Source: Tyto alba (Eukaryota; Chordata; Aves; Strigiformes; Tytonidae). Taken from it: a stretch of DNA of 64,000 bases. Position numbers and translations under genes: made by a program. Under the pieces are notes generated by a model. The model saw only the letters and a list, made by a program, of their open reading frames with translations, was not told the DNA's origin and did not search any database. Location: positions 13,891,387 through 13,955,386 of the forward strand of contig NW_024881321.1 in the NCBI RefSeq assembly GCF_018691265.1, read 5' to 3'. Below are positions 33,701-48,028 of the stretch, in pieces (position 1 is the stretch's first letter; every line of letters begins with the position of its first letter).

Positions 33701-36229
33701 TTACTTGCTTTATTGTTCATGAAACAGAGCTCTCAAACTCTGTTTGAAAAACAACTTGAAATAATCTGTTTCAATATATGCCTTGAAAAAGCAGGACACC
33801 TCATTGCAATAATACTTAACCTCAGTTTTATTCTGTTTTCATACTTTGTCTCAAATTGTTTCTTTTCAAGAAAGATTTGTTTCTGCTGGAAAAAAAATTT
33901 CAGCTTTGACTTCCTTCTACTGGAGAGCTGCTTTTCATAAAAATTACTTTTAAACAATGAAAAATAATAAATATCAGAAAAGGGGAAATTAGTCTGAACA
34001 GTCAAGCCTAATTTTCTTCAGTCTCTGTATTACTTGTTCTTTTAGGCAGATGAAAACCAAGGAAGCTATTTTATCAAACAGATATAGGGACTTGATTAGC
34101 TCATAATCTAAAGCTTTAAATTTTACTGAAACTCTAATCAAACTGGCTTTTAAAACATATTCTTATAGTCATGTGCATGAAGTTCATTTTAAGTCCAAAC
34201 AGGTAAATCCTTTTGCAGGTTATTTTCACCATGTTGTTTATAATAGATGCACCATCTGCCCAACATGTCTACTTCAGATCCTTTGACATTATAAAATATA
34301 CAAGAGGTCATTTCCTATAGCCTTGGACAACATTTTATCTTTTAAAATCAACCATTGAACAGGTAAATGTGTATTTCAAGGTAATTCCCTGCCTCTCAGA
34401 GGTCAGCATGGTTCAGTGACATTAGACTTCACTGTTGCTGAAGTGCTTTGAAATACTTCAGCAAATAAGTAGAAAATATCACTGTGTTAGGTTTTTTGGT
34501 GTGGTTTGGTTTTGTTTTGTGTTGTGTTTTGTTTTGTTTTGTTTTTTTTTTTTTTTTTTCCTGAACTGGAATCATTAAAAGAGAAAGCGTGCCTTTTTTG
34601 CTGTCTTTTTGAGAGATTTATCTTTTACCTTACTACCACAATATGAACCACAGTCCAGTTACATATATATTTAGAAAACACAGACATATATATGTATATA
34701 TACACATAAAATTATGTATAAACTGGGTTAGGAAGACTAATTATTTCAAACACATTAAATTTTACTGAAGAACAAATGGCGTAGGATTTACATTTTCTGG
34801 TGGAACTGCTATTATAGATGTCTGGAGAAACCTTTATATAAAACATTTTTGAGTGTTACACTGGATTTGACCCAGATTCAACCTGTTTTAAATGATTCAT
34901 GTTGAAAATTAGTCTCTGGAAAAGAATACACCTGCACATTTTCAATTTTCAAACTTTTCAGTTAATTCAATGTGCATAATAACAGGGATTTCAATTTTCA
35001 GATCTTATGTAATTCAGGAAGTAGACATAGAAAATAAGACAACAAATCCTAGTTTCCTATATTTTAAATTATTTCCTTACCCACTGTTGAGTATATTTAA
35101 AATAATTGGAACATTACTACACTGTATTCAATGGCCCAAATAAGTTTTAAAAATAAATACAAAAAGCCTTAGTTTTTATCATGTTAAACACATTAAAAAT
35201 TATACTTCAGCCTTTTATTTTTTTGTCAATACAAATGTAAATAAACAAACCTATGGTGTACAATGTATGAAATCAATATCTAATGATATATCTGTATGAG
35301 ACAACTATTATTGTTATCCATAGGCGAGTAAAATGCCTCCAATATGAACAATAAACAACATATTATTGAGTTTTCAGGTTTTTTTTTTTTGTTAAATCAT
35401 AAACAGTGCTATCGCAGAATGAATTAAATATGACACTAAGGGTTGATGTTTGGGTTTTTTTAACAGAAGTTCTGAAGGGAAATTAAAGGAATATATAAGT
35501 TTCTCTAAAATAAGGAGTCTAAATTCTGTTTCTCTTGCCTACTCATTCACTTCTTCTCAAAAGTTTAGGAAATTATGTTGGGATATCCCTATCTGAAATA
35601 ATGACTTGAACATGTCTGACTTGCATCATGCATCTCCTTTTTTTTTGCTTCCTTTTATAATAAAATATACTTGTCATGTTTGTTAATTTTATATGTAGGC
35701 ATAATCGAGATAGGTAGATGAATGAAGCTAGACACCTGCATAAACTTTACTGTATTTTGAATGGTGATGCAGCTGAAGACATCAGCAAGAAATATCACTT
35801 CTTTTTGTTTGTCACTGGCAGATTTAATAAATACCCTCTTTACCTGAATCAAGATGACCTTTTTTCCATCATTTAGGGAATTAGCTACCAATGATCATCC
35901 CAGTACTCTAGCTCATTAAAGAGGACAGGTAGCATGAGATGCTTAAGTTATTACTCTAAAACCAGTATTAAACATCATAGTATGAATTTGAGCAATAATG
36001 CACCTCACCAGCTCTCTGTTGACCAAAGGATGGGCTAATAAGTGTGGAGGTAAATTCAGTGTACCATTTCAAAATTTAAATTCCAAATAAAGATTTGAGG
36101 GTTTTTTGTTTTCAGATAAATATGGTAAGAAATCATATAGAACTCAGAAACCAAAGCATTAGTTTTCACTTGTAGTTTCTGGGAAAATACTCACTGTGCT
36201 GAATTTAAATTCTCAATGAATTATCTAAG
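30800..36229. other. Unique AT-rich DNA, no gene seen
   Basis: No exon or repeat family recognised. Homopolymers at 31274-31292 (A19) and a T/G-rich run at 34491-34559. Dinucleotide-like TATATA stretches at about 32320-32395 and 34665-34710. Confidence 0.45.
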
Positions 36230-36610
36230 GCAATTAGGACATCACGGCTTTTTCAGTCTGACTGTGAGCAACAAATGAAGGCTGCAACAAGTTTATGTAA
36301 AATTAGAAATTGCTAAGATTTATTATAGACTTCAGCATTCATAAAACACTTCCTGTTAAGCCCTCTAACAACATGCTGTATCCTGGCAAGAAACCAGCAA
36401 GTTATGATAGCTGCCTGATATTAATTAATAATTTAGCCTTTACAGTTGTTCTGGCCTTTATCCTAGAAGTGCTTTTTGTGAGCCCTGGCAGTTTATTAAC
36501 AGATGCACTGCAGGCAATTAAAAAATGTCATCATCACACTGCTTTGTTGCCTGTTCACCTACTTAATAAAGCATTTTCATTGCTTGAATTTGGCTAATTT
36601 TGGAACGGGT
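36230..36610. other. Candidate conserved noncoding element
   Basis: The block has high sequence complexity amid simpler AT-rich DNA. It includes a homeodomain-type cluster TTAATTAATAATTTA near 36420 and a regular series of CATTT, GCAATTA and TTGAATTTGG words. A 95-codon plus frame spans 36310-36597 without similarity to a known protein. Developmental enhancers often look like this, but only a cross-species alignment could tell. Confidence 0.3.
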
Positions 36611-39600
36611 ACAAAAACTACTAGCACCTAAAGTAAGATATAAATGTCTTACACAGTTTTATTGTCATAGAAATATATATAGTGAAAAAACTGCTTATTT
36701 AATGAGAATATTAAAAATTAAGAAAGTTTGAATCTTGATTTCTCTAACACAAGACATTAAGATTTAAAGTCAAAAGACAATGTATGTGTCAATCTCATCA
36801 TTACTGCTTTGAATTAAATAATTTAAAAATGATTTTGTTAAAAATAGATTCAATAGTTTTAGTGTTTAGTACACAGTGGTGTTCTGGATATTCTTCCATC
36901 TCTTATTTCTTTTTGTGCGTCTAAGGTGAATGATGAGAGAACAAGTCATAACACAGTGAATAAGCAGAAATGTATTAGGCATTCATGAAGAGCTCACATA
37001 AATATTTGAAGAATTCTAGTACAAATGTTCAGACTTATTTAAATCATGTTTTGAAAATTCTTATTTCAAATTAATTTAATATACTTATTTAAATTAGACT
37101 GTAAGCTATTTTTTCCACATTGAAGTTTTCCCTGCCACGTTTAGAAAGGCATTTTGGTCATATGACAGTTGACAGAAGTTGTGGTATATTATACACACAA
37201 AAAGTACATTTGCAGTTCTTGATATAAAAGTTAATGATTTCCTGCTACATAATATGTATTACAATGCACAGCAACTATTTGTAACTGTTATTCTAAAACC
37301 ATCTTTTAAAGTGTGAAAATACGATACTATTTATACAAGAATGTAAAATATAACAATTATTTAACACTTCATAAACTACATGTAAATTCAGCTTTAACAT
37401 AAAATATACCCCCAATACCTGTCAAACTAGCAGTTTTTAAATAAAAACAGCAATAAAATTGCTCATACTTTTATTATCTTATCTAATGAATGTAAAGAAA
37501 AATGCAATCAAGATGTACTGAATGATGAATATGGAAGATGACAATGAACATGTCCTATAAACTACTTAGCCAATATAAATGATAAATAAATAAATTCTGC
37601 AAGTGATATATTCTTGGTCTGCAGAGGTCATTTTACGGAAAAAAAACTCTGAAATTCTTAAATATTTGCTGAATAACTAGTCCAGGCCATCACCAAATTC
37701 ACAAATATTTTTTTTAGATTTGCATATCATAATTCTTTACAATTTAAGAATTACAAACTCTTACTAAATAAATCCTAGGTTTAATTTTTACAGGACATGT
37801 GAAAATTATAGGCTAATGTATGCCAGTGATCTCAGTGAATACCAAGTAAGAAGAGTGCAGTAGCTTGGAAATATTAAAGAAAATTTTAGTGTCAGTTAAA
37901 CTTCAGCGTTAGTATAAACCTCACAAAGACAAGAAATATGTTGCTATTTATAGATTTAAGACAGGAAAAATGATGAACTACATTATTTCTTAGTATTCCT
38001 TTTGGCTTAACAGTGGTGGCTACATGAAACTATTTAAGCTACATGAAAATATATGCATAAACACTTTCATCTGAAGTCTAAAAATGGAGAAACTTTTACT
38101 TGGTTGGTATGTACTCCTTCCTGACTAAAGAAAGAGAAGGAACTTTCCACACCTTCTTGTAGAGGAGTTCTTTGTCCATTGCCTCTCACCTCTGTTGTGT
38201 GGGATCATTTGATGGAATCTGACATGAAAACATGCTGCTCCAGGAATTTCTATAATTCTACTTGGACAGCATACAGTAAGACCTAAACTTGACCTAATTC
38301 TAATCCAATAACATTAATTGTTTTCAGAAATAATGATTAGCAGGTTCCTTTAAAGTACGTATTGGAATCACATTTTTGTAATTTTTATTTTTTAAAGTCT
38401 CTGCAATTGTTGCAATATTATATGTCAGCAAAACACAATTAAATATAAATAATTCCCTTTCATGTTTCACTAATTAATAAAAGAGACTGAATGGAAATAT
38501 ATAGACTTAGCCACCAATATTTTGAATATTTTGATTACAATATATTTTTCTCCACTAATAAATTTGTCACTATCACATTGTATTTTTGTTTACTCATGCT
38601 CTTCTATGATGAATGACATCTGTTCCTAACAGACACAGTATGTAGAAATAAAAGACCATATGTTTAGATTGCAGAGTTTTTTGCAGGATATACAAAATCA
38701 TAGAAACAAACAATACAAAATCCCTCCTAATTGTTCTTTGTTTTGAAGTCTAACAAACAATCCATCCAAGCACACACAAAGGTCAACCAATCCCCCCGTT
38801 GTTGCAATCTAAAAATTAGGTATCTAATGTAATCTAATTCTAGGACTGCAAGTAAACAAAAATTTCAGTGAGAATAATTCTGAATTAAATGGAGTCATCA
38901 AGTTTTTCTCTAATATTAATAAACATTGCATATAACGAAAAACACGCAAAGTGGAAGCAGAAGCGACAGAGTGACAAACCTGAGGAAATCCAGCTGTAAG
39001 TCAAGTGTGATGTAGGAAACATACACAACAGTAATGTCATATTTGCTTGATGGCTCTTTCCTACCTATAAGCAGTAGTTGTTCCACACAGTTGACAGACA
39101 AAACATAAAACTTCAGACATGAGTTCACTAACTAATTTTTAAGAATGATCCTTGAATGGTGTGTCCAGCAGAGAAATGAAGTAATAATTGGAAAGAAATA
39201 ATTCTGTAATGCTTCAGCTCCCTTATTCAAAATCAAGGACTGGAAAAACATGTCATAGAGAAATCTTCTGATTGTTACTTCAGAATAATATTTGCTTGGA
39301 TTAATTGAATTCCTGTGCTGAAGGTGTTGCTAAGAAAATTTTACTTGGTAGTTCAGCAAAGAATTATTTCTCTGTGTGTGTGTGTGTGTGTATGTACATG
39401 TATATAAAAACTACAGTGCAAATGGCAGAACAAAATTATTATTACACTTTTGTTTACGTTACACTTTTGTTCATCCATTCAGGACCTTCAAACTCACAAT
39501 AATCAGGGGCACTAATTGGATTTATTATTGGTTTCAGCAATATGGAAACAGTTATCAACCTCCTTCTGATAAACTGTTTGTGTTACTTAACATAATCACC

Positions 39601-41068
39601 GATGGTTATTTACCTGTAGCTGTATCTAGACAAGAATGATCAGGCTGCATGGTATGGTTTTGGATAATAAAATCAGTTTCATGCTGTTTCAAGCAGCAGG
39701 TTGGGAAAGGCTTCAAATTTGCTTAAAGACTTCAAATAAAAAAAAAATGGGGAAAATGTGAAAAATCATAACTCCACTTTATGAAGAATACAGTCAAAAT
39801 ATGGAATCATATCACATGAAGAAACTCTGTCACATCCTTTTAAATTGTTTTATTGGCAGATAACATTTCTGTCACATGAAGAAAGAAGGTCTAATAAAAT
39901 TAAAATAATTTTTTTTAAAACAATGAAAACAGCCCAAAGTAAATCTGTAAAAGGACAACTCTTAGATGAACTCATATGTTTTCTTTTTGTGAAAATAATC
40001 TTGGTAAAATTATGTATTTATAATCACATGAAAGTTAATAATCAAAATTAAAGTTGGGAAGAAGTTGTGGATTGTCATCCTTGACAGCAATAGATAACAA
40101 GCTTTTCCAGTGATGTATGTGTAGAACATACCTTCAGGTATATCAGTACATGCTCTGATCAACTTTATCAAGGAAGGAAATATAATTGTCTCCTTTGGAA
40201 AGTATGATGGCTACAGCCCATCTCTCAATCTCCAAATACAGAAAAAATGATTACATTAAGATTAGCTGAAACTATAATGACAAAAAATATGATTAACTTC
40301 TATTAAGTTGCCTAGAGGTTAGCTAGATCACCAACACTGGAATAACATAACCAAAAGAAAAAAAAAAAAAAAAAAGACATTCAACTTACTGTCATGAAGG
40401 AAATTGGGAATTATTTAATAAGTCATTCATTGTGTAGAGACTATTATATAATTCAAACAGTAAGGCCACAGGGGCAAGCCTTCTAATTAGATATCAGTTT
40501 TCCTGGAATACTTTAAGTGAAAGTTATCTTTTCCTTCAGTTTTCATCAGGAGCAGACATGAGCAAAAGATGTTTTATTTTGATGAAGGCAAGATACTCAA
40601 CATCCTCTGTCAGGAAGCCTGTTTTATTCTTGATTGCTGCAATAAGCTATATTACTGAGGACGTTCTGTCCTTACACATTTGTAAATAGATGACTTTAGA
40701 TAACAAAAAGCTGAGCGAAAGGTTAACAGAATTGTGCTTTCAGTATAATAGGTAGTGATATTCTCATTCACTTAGTAAACAGTGTAGAAAGATGTCTGTC
40801 TACCGAGATAAAGATTCATCTGGACTATTAGGAGTAAAAGAAATTTCAAGGAGTTATGTGGATCAGTTATAAGGAAAACACTTACTACTTTGCCTGATGA
40901 AAAATGAAGATGAGAAAAGGAAGAAACCTGAAAAAAATCAAGAACATAATGTATATTCATTATGTTTAAGTCACTTTAAGTTTAGATTAGGTATTTGAAT
41001 GTTTCTGCTCAGCTGTATTGGCTGGATTTCAGAAAAAAATAAATAAGTTTGAGTGTATACTGTGTGGC
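36611..41068. other. Unique AT-rich DNA, no gene seen
   Basis: No exon or repeat family recognised. A (TG)n run with TATG/TACATG interruptions lies at about 39372-39400, and an A-run lies at about 40356-40374. Confidence 0.45.
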
Positions 41069-41142
41069 TTTTTTGTTTTGTTTTGTTTTGTTTGGGTTTT
41101 GGTTTTTGTTTTTTGTTTTTGTTTTTTTTTTTTTTTGGTTGT

Positions 41143-41173
<31 letters not shown>
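41069..41173. repeat. (TTTTG)n tract then (TTTA)n tetramer array
   Basis: A G/T-rich TTTTG-type run (41069-41136) is followed by about eight uninterrupted TTTA units (41142-41173). The plus-strand frame through it is a low-complexity artefact. Confidence 0.92.
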
Positions 41174-41174
<1 letters not shown>

Positions 41175-41566
41175 GAAGGTAAAAAACAGAAGTTTTCCTG
41201 GAGCTGCTGTCTTAAATGGAAAAAAGGAGGAGATTTTTATCTTGACAGTATATACACCATGCTTGAAACATTTCTGATAAAAGCAATGGCTGCTTCTCAC
41301 CAAATAAAATTGTCCAAGAAGGACAAAACACAGCAGAAATACCCCTGTAATGGGGAAGACAATATGGGAGAGAAAAAAAGATTTAGAACTGTGATACTTA
41401 TAAATTCTCATCTCTTCTGTGAAATCCACAACTCTTTCCTTCCAAAATACATTCTTCTCTTGAAACTTAAAGGAGTATATTATGTTAATTTTCCTAGTGT
41501 AGACAGTTCACTGAATCAGCACGGGTGAGATTTGGGTCAAAGTTAAAACACACATTACACATCTAA
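41174..41566. other. Spacer before the minus-strand LTR
   Basis: AT-rich sequence with no recognised feature. An open frame at 41259-41528 has no family match. Confidence 0.4.
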
Positions 41567-41571
41567 GGCAG

Positions 41572-42166
41572 TGTCGTGGTTTGAGCCTGGTCAGCAACCA
41601 ACCACCGCAGCTGGTCACCCTCCCTTCCCCCTCCCCACCTGGGAATGGGGGAGGGAATTAGAGGGGTGAAGGGAGACTCGCAGGCTGAGATAGGAGCAGT
41701 TTAATAATGGCAATAAAACGAGAACAACGATGATAGAAAAAAAAATATATATATATAAACAAGCAATGCACAACGTACTTGCTCACCACACACTAAACAA
41801 TACCCAGCCCATTCCCAGCTAGCTACCCTGACATACCAAGATCCCACAATCGCAATCCCAGAAGCAAGAGAGCTCCTTCCCAACCACTCCTCCTCTATAT
41901 AGTGAGCATGATGTTCCATGATTTGGAATATTTCATTGGCCAATTAGGGTCTGGTGCCCTGTCCGTGCTCCCTCTCTGCTTCCTGTGCCCTTGCACATGG
42001 GCAGAGCATGGGGAGTTGGAGAGTCCTTGAGGACTCAGTAGCAGCTGAAAACATCAGTGTGCTATCAGCATTCTTCTCATACCAAACCCAAAACTAAATC
42101 CAAACCACAGCACTCTTCTAGTCCCTGAAAAGGAATAGTAACTCTATTTCAGCCCAAACCAGAACA
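41572..42166 (-). mobile_element. ERV solo LTR, minus strand, 5-bp target duplication
   Basis: A 595-bp block. On the minus strand it starts TGTTCTGGTTTGGGC and ends CAAACCACGACA (TG...CA). TATATA lies at 41896-41901 and the poly(A) variant ATTAAA at 41700-41705. They are about 195 bp apart, which gives a normal R, and about 130 bp of U5 remain. The flanks are GGCAG (41567-41571) and GGTAG (42167-42171), a 5-bp duplication with a single C/T difference. The end sequence resembles common avian ERV LTRs (ERVL-like by duplication size). No internal genes remain. A short minus frame (41701-41943) inside is not a gene. Confidence 0.88.
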
Positions 42167-42171
42167 GGTAG

Positions 42172-45100
42172 GGTGTCAATTAAGTTACTCACATGTAGGT
42201 GTCTAGCAGGAATTGACATGCCTGAGGCTATCAGAGACGTTCTTGTGGAACAAACAGCTGTGATGATACACAACTGAAGGACTGGTGTAATTTGTGAGGA
42301 CAGGCATCTCAGATAATATTAGAAACCTATACATGGGCAAGTCCTAATGGGTTTACTTACAAAAAAAGCAGTGCAGTGGGAGTTCTGGTAAAATGTGATC
42401 AGCTTGCTTCATAATCATGCATTTAAGTGAAGTTTCATATGGTGCTTATGGCTCTCTAGAGAAGTGACTGAAGGTAACTCGCTATAAAAGAAGTTCACAA
42501 TCACTGTGGTTATGTGATATAAAGATTATGTAGGCATCATGCTTGATTTTCACATTATAAACATAAATGTTTACAGATATGCATGACAGTTATGGACAAT
42601 CACATGAAAGAGAAAAAAAAATGCCTCTTCAGGTAATTAATACGTCCCCAGGAGAATAAAACCAAATACAGAATAACTCTCATAGATTCAGAAAACTTAG
42701 TCTTTTCTACATGAAACTGTTCCTCAGACATTGACTTTGGAAATAAAAAATTACATCAATACTGTAATCAGAAAATTAAAGCCTGAAGCATGATAAAGAA
42801 ATTTATTTGATGCTTCTTATTTCTTTTTACTCTGTGTTAATAATATCTTCTATTTTCTACTAAATATGCTAGGTTATTAGTTCTTTACTAATAGAGTTCA
42901 TTGAATAAATCTAAGAAGTCTCTAAAATATTTTATGATTACGTTAGTAAAGAAATACAGTTAGATAAAATTCTTTTGGTTAACTCCTTGGTAATCAAATA
43001 ATATTTAGAGAAGTTATAAAAATATATTGTAGGATATTTTATAAATATCCTGCAATTGAGTCCCTGTTTACTGGAAAGGTTGGTGAGAAGTAAGGGATTA
43101 ACAAGGGATTTGAGGAATTATTTTACTCATGTGACTATTTAGATGCTCTTGGACAATATTTTCACCTTAATAGAAGGCTGAGTGGACTTCAACTTTTTTC
43201 CTCTATGGGATCTCATAGGATGCATATTGGTTGATGAAGATTTTCCCACCTTAAAAAATAATGTGAAGCACACTAAACTGAATTTATTCTCTGGAGACAT
43301 ATCTGCCCACATTTTATTAAATTTCACTGAATGCATTTGTAAAGAAATGTCAAAACTCCATTAAGTTAAACTGATATGGTGAATGGTATTAATGGCCATT
43401 TGAAGCCATTGATTAGTCTGTCATTTTTACAGGCCTCCCCCCTCTCCCCACTCCCAATGCACACATTCTTGCCTCCTACCTAAGGGCTACTTGTTTCAGA
43501 TTTATAGTTCACTCTGCACTTCACACAGACATAAATATATAAAATAATAAATATATAAAATTATAAATATATAAAACTACACACTGTTAGGGGCCAATGA
43601 CATGTTCGACATAAGAAACTCTGTTGAAGATAATTAACCCAGAAGATTAAAGCTAGAAACAAACATACAACAACAACGACAAAAAAAATCATACAGCAAA
43701 ATGACTTTATAGGTGAATAAATATAGGTACATAAATTATAATGAACTTTTGTACAGTTGTTTGCTTCAAACATACTTCTGATATATTCAAAATAGCTTGG
43801 AAATATGGTTTCCTGAGGGAATGATAAGACTTAATAAATGGAATTATTTTTCAGAAGGAGTTTGTATTCAGGTCTGACATTTCATTAGAGAGCTGAGATT
43901 AACTTCTGACAGAAAAGAAATGGACAGATGCATGGTCTAAAGTATACGACAATAATGACAGAAACCTGCAGATAGACATACATTAGACCATTTAAAACTT
44001 CAAAGCAGACACACATTTATTTATGTTCCAGTTTACATATACTGAAAACCTTAAGGGGGTTCACATCAATGTAGAAAGAGAAATAAATTAAAATTGATTG
44101 CAGCCTGCAGAATGAGTTAGAGAAGAAAGTTATCATATCTGTGTTTCATACACCATAGCTAATACTGAGGAGAAGAAGGAGTATAGGAAGGAGGTGGTGT
44201 TTACTTTCTCTGAATGCATTTACAGGCAGTGATGAATGAGCAGTGTATCTGCTGTTTCTGTTTGGATGGAAAAGTCATCTTAGATCACTGTTATTTACTC
44301 AGTGGACACCTGGAGAACAGGTCAAAGCAAAGTCATTCACAAACTCTCCTATTGAAAGTTAAGTGTGTTATTTCTACTTCTGTATATAGCTTTGATCCTT
44401 GGCTCAAACACTCGTGTAAAATGAATCAAAGTCTTATTTTTTAAATATGACAAAAAAATGGCCAGTCAACCAACCCAATCTTCTCTTTCCATTCCAGCAG
44501 AAGGTATATATTTAAACAAGATCTACTATTCAAGGATATCCAACCTCAAAACACTTTAATATTTCCAGTTATCCATCTAATACACCCAATCTGGATATTA
44601 TCCTTAATTTTCCTGCTCAAGCTAGCAGCACAGTCCCAGCTGCATCTGTCATTGTGATGTGTTCATAGGGCATAGTAAAATCCCCTTGTAAGGATTTTCT
44701 AAATAATAGAGAAGCAGTGTGAAGTGCAACATATTTAATTTAAAGGCAGTATCAGAGAAAGGTGCACTGATAGTAATGAAGAAACAAGTAGCTGGCATAA
44801 GCTTCTTTAACACACAGAACATTACAAAATTTGCATTTCATTAAGACTACTGAAAAGCAGTGCCTCATGCTGAAAAAGGATGTTTTCATTAAACACAGTT
44901 GTCACAGGAAAGGTAAACAAAACCAGTATCTCAAACCAAAGTGTAACATTATCAGCATGATCAATACTATCAAGAAGATATCTCAGTGACTTGGACATTC
45001 CTGTTCTTCCCATGCACCTCAAACCAATGCATATGTGAAGTTTGTGATGAAAGTTTTTCAGCTGGGGCTGTGACATTCAGTTCTTACAGGATCAGCCTCC

Positions 45101-46999
45101 TAAAGGAAAATGAAAACCACATTCAGGGCTTCTGTAGATTTTATTCATCTGCCTGTTATCTGTAGAGTCTGTTCTATCAATTAGGATTTACTAGATACAG
45201 ACACTTCTGGGAAAAATATATTCCTGCTATAATGAGAAAAATCTTCTGAGAGGATTTATTTTTTTATCATTTGTGGGAGAAAAGAAATGGTGAGGGAGAG
45301 GAGCTGCTGAAGGTAACATACAGAGGTAAAGGACGATGCAGAGATACTGCCTAGTTTTGGTTGGTTACCTGCTGTAGTTCCTACTCAGTCAGGTGCATAA
45401 TTCTGGTTTGATATACTCCAACTTGCTGCTTTCTATCTCAGTAGGATGTGCAGCCTTCCAGCTGAGAACTGCAGCTGAACGGCCTTAGCATCCAGTGCAA
45501 GATGATGACAGCAAATGTTGAGTTCAGGCCTCCACGAACTGGAAGACCTCTCCAAGTGGGACCTGCAAGAGCTCTGACTATTTTAGATAGTTTTTCCCTT
45601 TCTGCCTGATGATTTGTCAGAGATGGGTGTTTATTTCCATGTCCTTTGTTAGCTTTTCCTTCATAAGCCATCCTAAATCTTTGCAGCAGCTTTCCATGAA
45701 AATATAAAAATCAATAACAGCAGTGAAAATGAGGTTGGATGTCCCATAAAGAATAAATTCAATATAGACACTGCTTCAAACACTGACAATGACTGCTTAA
45801 AACAAAAAGATTCAACAGTAACATAGTCAGAACCCTGACTTTAATGACAATCACAGTCTTGTTTTCCTTTAAGAGAAATTCCATATAATTTTAGGAGAGT
45901 GCAATCAAACGATGATTAAACCAAAAAGCAGAAGAAAGACTATAGTAAACCTGGGCAGCAGACACTACATAAATGACTCTAGCAGGGAGTTCTTGGACAT
46001 GATTCACCAGAAGGAACTTGTGGAACTCCTAAACATTTCTTAATCTTGGAACTCAAACATAAAATTAAATTCCTTCTCTGAAAGCTTCTGGAAAAAAAAC
46101 CCAACACAAGCACTTCCCAAATACTTCTCATGAGCTACAAATGAGGAAACCCAGCAAGAGTGGTTACAAATAGGTATGACATTCTAAACCTTCAGGACTA
46201 ATAAAAAATACATCTTTATCTCAGGTAGGTATATTTCCTAACTACACAACACCTAAGTATAAACCAACAACTTGGTCACAGGAGGTGTTGTGAGACTATG
46301 CACCAATACCCCACTGTAGAGTGGCATCATGAGATGTCTTAAATGTCAATAAGAGCAAGAGTAGCTCTCAGAAACTAAGATTAAATATACTGCCTTGCTT
46401 ATGTGAAACACTTCATGCACTGTACCATATTCCTTCATAGAAGTGAAATACATGGCTGCAGCTAAAAATCAGCATTGCTCTACAATGAACTCACGAACAA
46501 GAAAAAATTGAAGAACCTTCTTGCTACAGTTTTTTGGTTTTTGTTTTTTCAAACCCACATTATTTGTGTAGACCTACAGATCTTCTTAAGGTAGATCTAC
46601 AAAACATGCTAAAATTATGAAACTATGAACTAGAAGGTGTAGTTCTACCAGAATATAAGAATCTTGGACTCTGGAGAGACACTGATTTTATATCACACTA
46701 CATTTTTCCAGTGACTTACTGCTCACTCCTTATGATTCACAACTTATTATTTCACCTGTTTCATAGCTGCTTACCATTCATTCATTTTCTTGCTAACTCT
46801 CTTTCTGTACTACAGGTGTCAGAAGTCTTTTTACAAGTATTTACTGTAGTCAAGTCAGCTTAAATGACTTGTAACTCATTTTTCAGTTTTATCTACACAT
46901 TCTTTTCATATTTGGGGTTTAGAGCTTATGGAATATCTCATCTGGTCATTTAAAGTTTTGTTTCTGCCTTGGAAATGATAATTTACATTAATTTGTACT
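42172..46999. other. Unique AT-rich DNA, no gene seen
   Basis: No exon or repeat family recognised. A 77-codon minus frame at 45438-45671 has no known relative. Confidence 0.45.
43533..43580. repeat. Three tandem copies of a 16-bp AT-rich unit
   Basis: Units AAATATATAAAATAAT, AAATATATAAAATTAT and AAATATATAAAACTAC occupy 43533-43548, 43549-43564 and 43565-43580, differing only in the last five bases. Confidence 0.9.
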
Positions 47000-47965
47000 G
47001 ACTGATCAGAAATTGCTATCATATTCTTTACTATACTTTTTGAAAAATAAAGTACAATATTGGATGCTGTTGCCATATTTAGATTAGCTCCTTTCTCAAC
47101 ATTTTTATATGTAGCTGTCTTAGCTTTCTCTTTTCTTACTCTTTTTTATTTATGTGGTTGAAGAACTTTTACCACTTGTTTTAATTTTCATTCCAAGTTT
47201 AGCTCAACTAGGCTTTTGTCCATTCTCGTTTTATTTTTGCCCTTTTTGACCTCTGAGACATAGGTCTCCTTGATGATCAATCCCTTTTTCTATTTCTTTT
47301 ATGTTCTTTATTTACTCTTCATATCATATCTGAGGTGTTTCTTCCTCCAGAGAAGTCTGTAGCCCTTTCCTGATAAGATTTTTTTCCTCTTGCTTGCAAT
47401 GCAAGCTTCAAATAGTGTTTGCACTTTTGACTTAAAATAATTCCATGCTTCCAATATGTTCAAATCATTGAGCTCTTCAGTTCAGTCAACCCCAGTAACT
47501 AATTCCTTAGTTTCTCAAAATTGGCTCTTCTAAAACCCCAGATCTTAGCTATATATTCATTTTTGTTTGTCTTGCAATTTAAAATGAACTGAATCAGCTC
47601 ATGATTACTTTATCTAAGCTTATTTTTTACAACTAGCCTGTGTACTGCTCCTCCCTGCTGCTCACTTAAGGTAACTCTAACACAGAACCAGCACATTTTT
47701 AGTTCATAGACTATTTTGTACATAAATTTGTCAGCTGATGCTTTCAAGAACATTTAAAACCTGCTGATGCCTATGGGGTCATTTCAAATTAACGTCAGAA
47801 AATTAAAGTCTCCCATAAATGTGTGCTTCCCCTTCTTGCTTCTTTATTTCGTACTGTTACATAGAACACTGCTGCAGTCCAAGTCTGAATGCTGGGGACT
47901 AGAGGAAGGTCCATTACTATAGTTACTAAACATATCTCTCCAGAGTGACTTCTGCTTCAAATGAT
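47000..47965 (-). mobile_element. Ancient CR1-like LINE, minus strand (endonuclease and linker region)
   Basis: There is no nucleotide-level match, but the minus-strand translations show CR1 ORF2 blocks in order. GDFNF (47800-47814, the endonuclease GDFN motif) comes first. NHELIQF (about 47585-47605, the catalytic SDHE block of CR1 with Asp changed to Asn) follows about 200 bp later. FRRANFEKLRN (47503-47540, 'DFRRANFxxLR') comes after that, and near 47150 a remnant of the linker before RT (FFNHINKKE). Stops and indels are frequent. No 3' tail is visible, and the low end fades below about 47000. Order and spacing make the assignment likely, and the age is clearly much greater than that of the 19.9-kb copy. 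Confidence 0.65.
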
Positions 47966-47986
47966 TATGTTTCTTAATTACGGAGG

Positions 47987-48026
<40 letters not shown>
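47987..48026. repeat. A40 homopolymer
   Basis: An uninterrupted run of 40 A on the plus strand, immediately past the upstream edge of the ancient CR1. Confidence 0.95.

Positions 48027-48028
<2 letters not shown>

Noticed and set aside
45438..45671. 77-codon minus frame that looks moderately protein-like
   Set aside because: No known motif, isolated, and no neighbouring exon signals.
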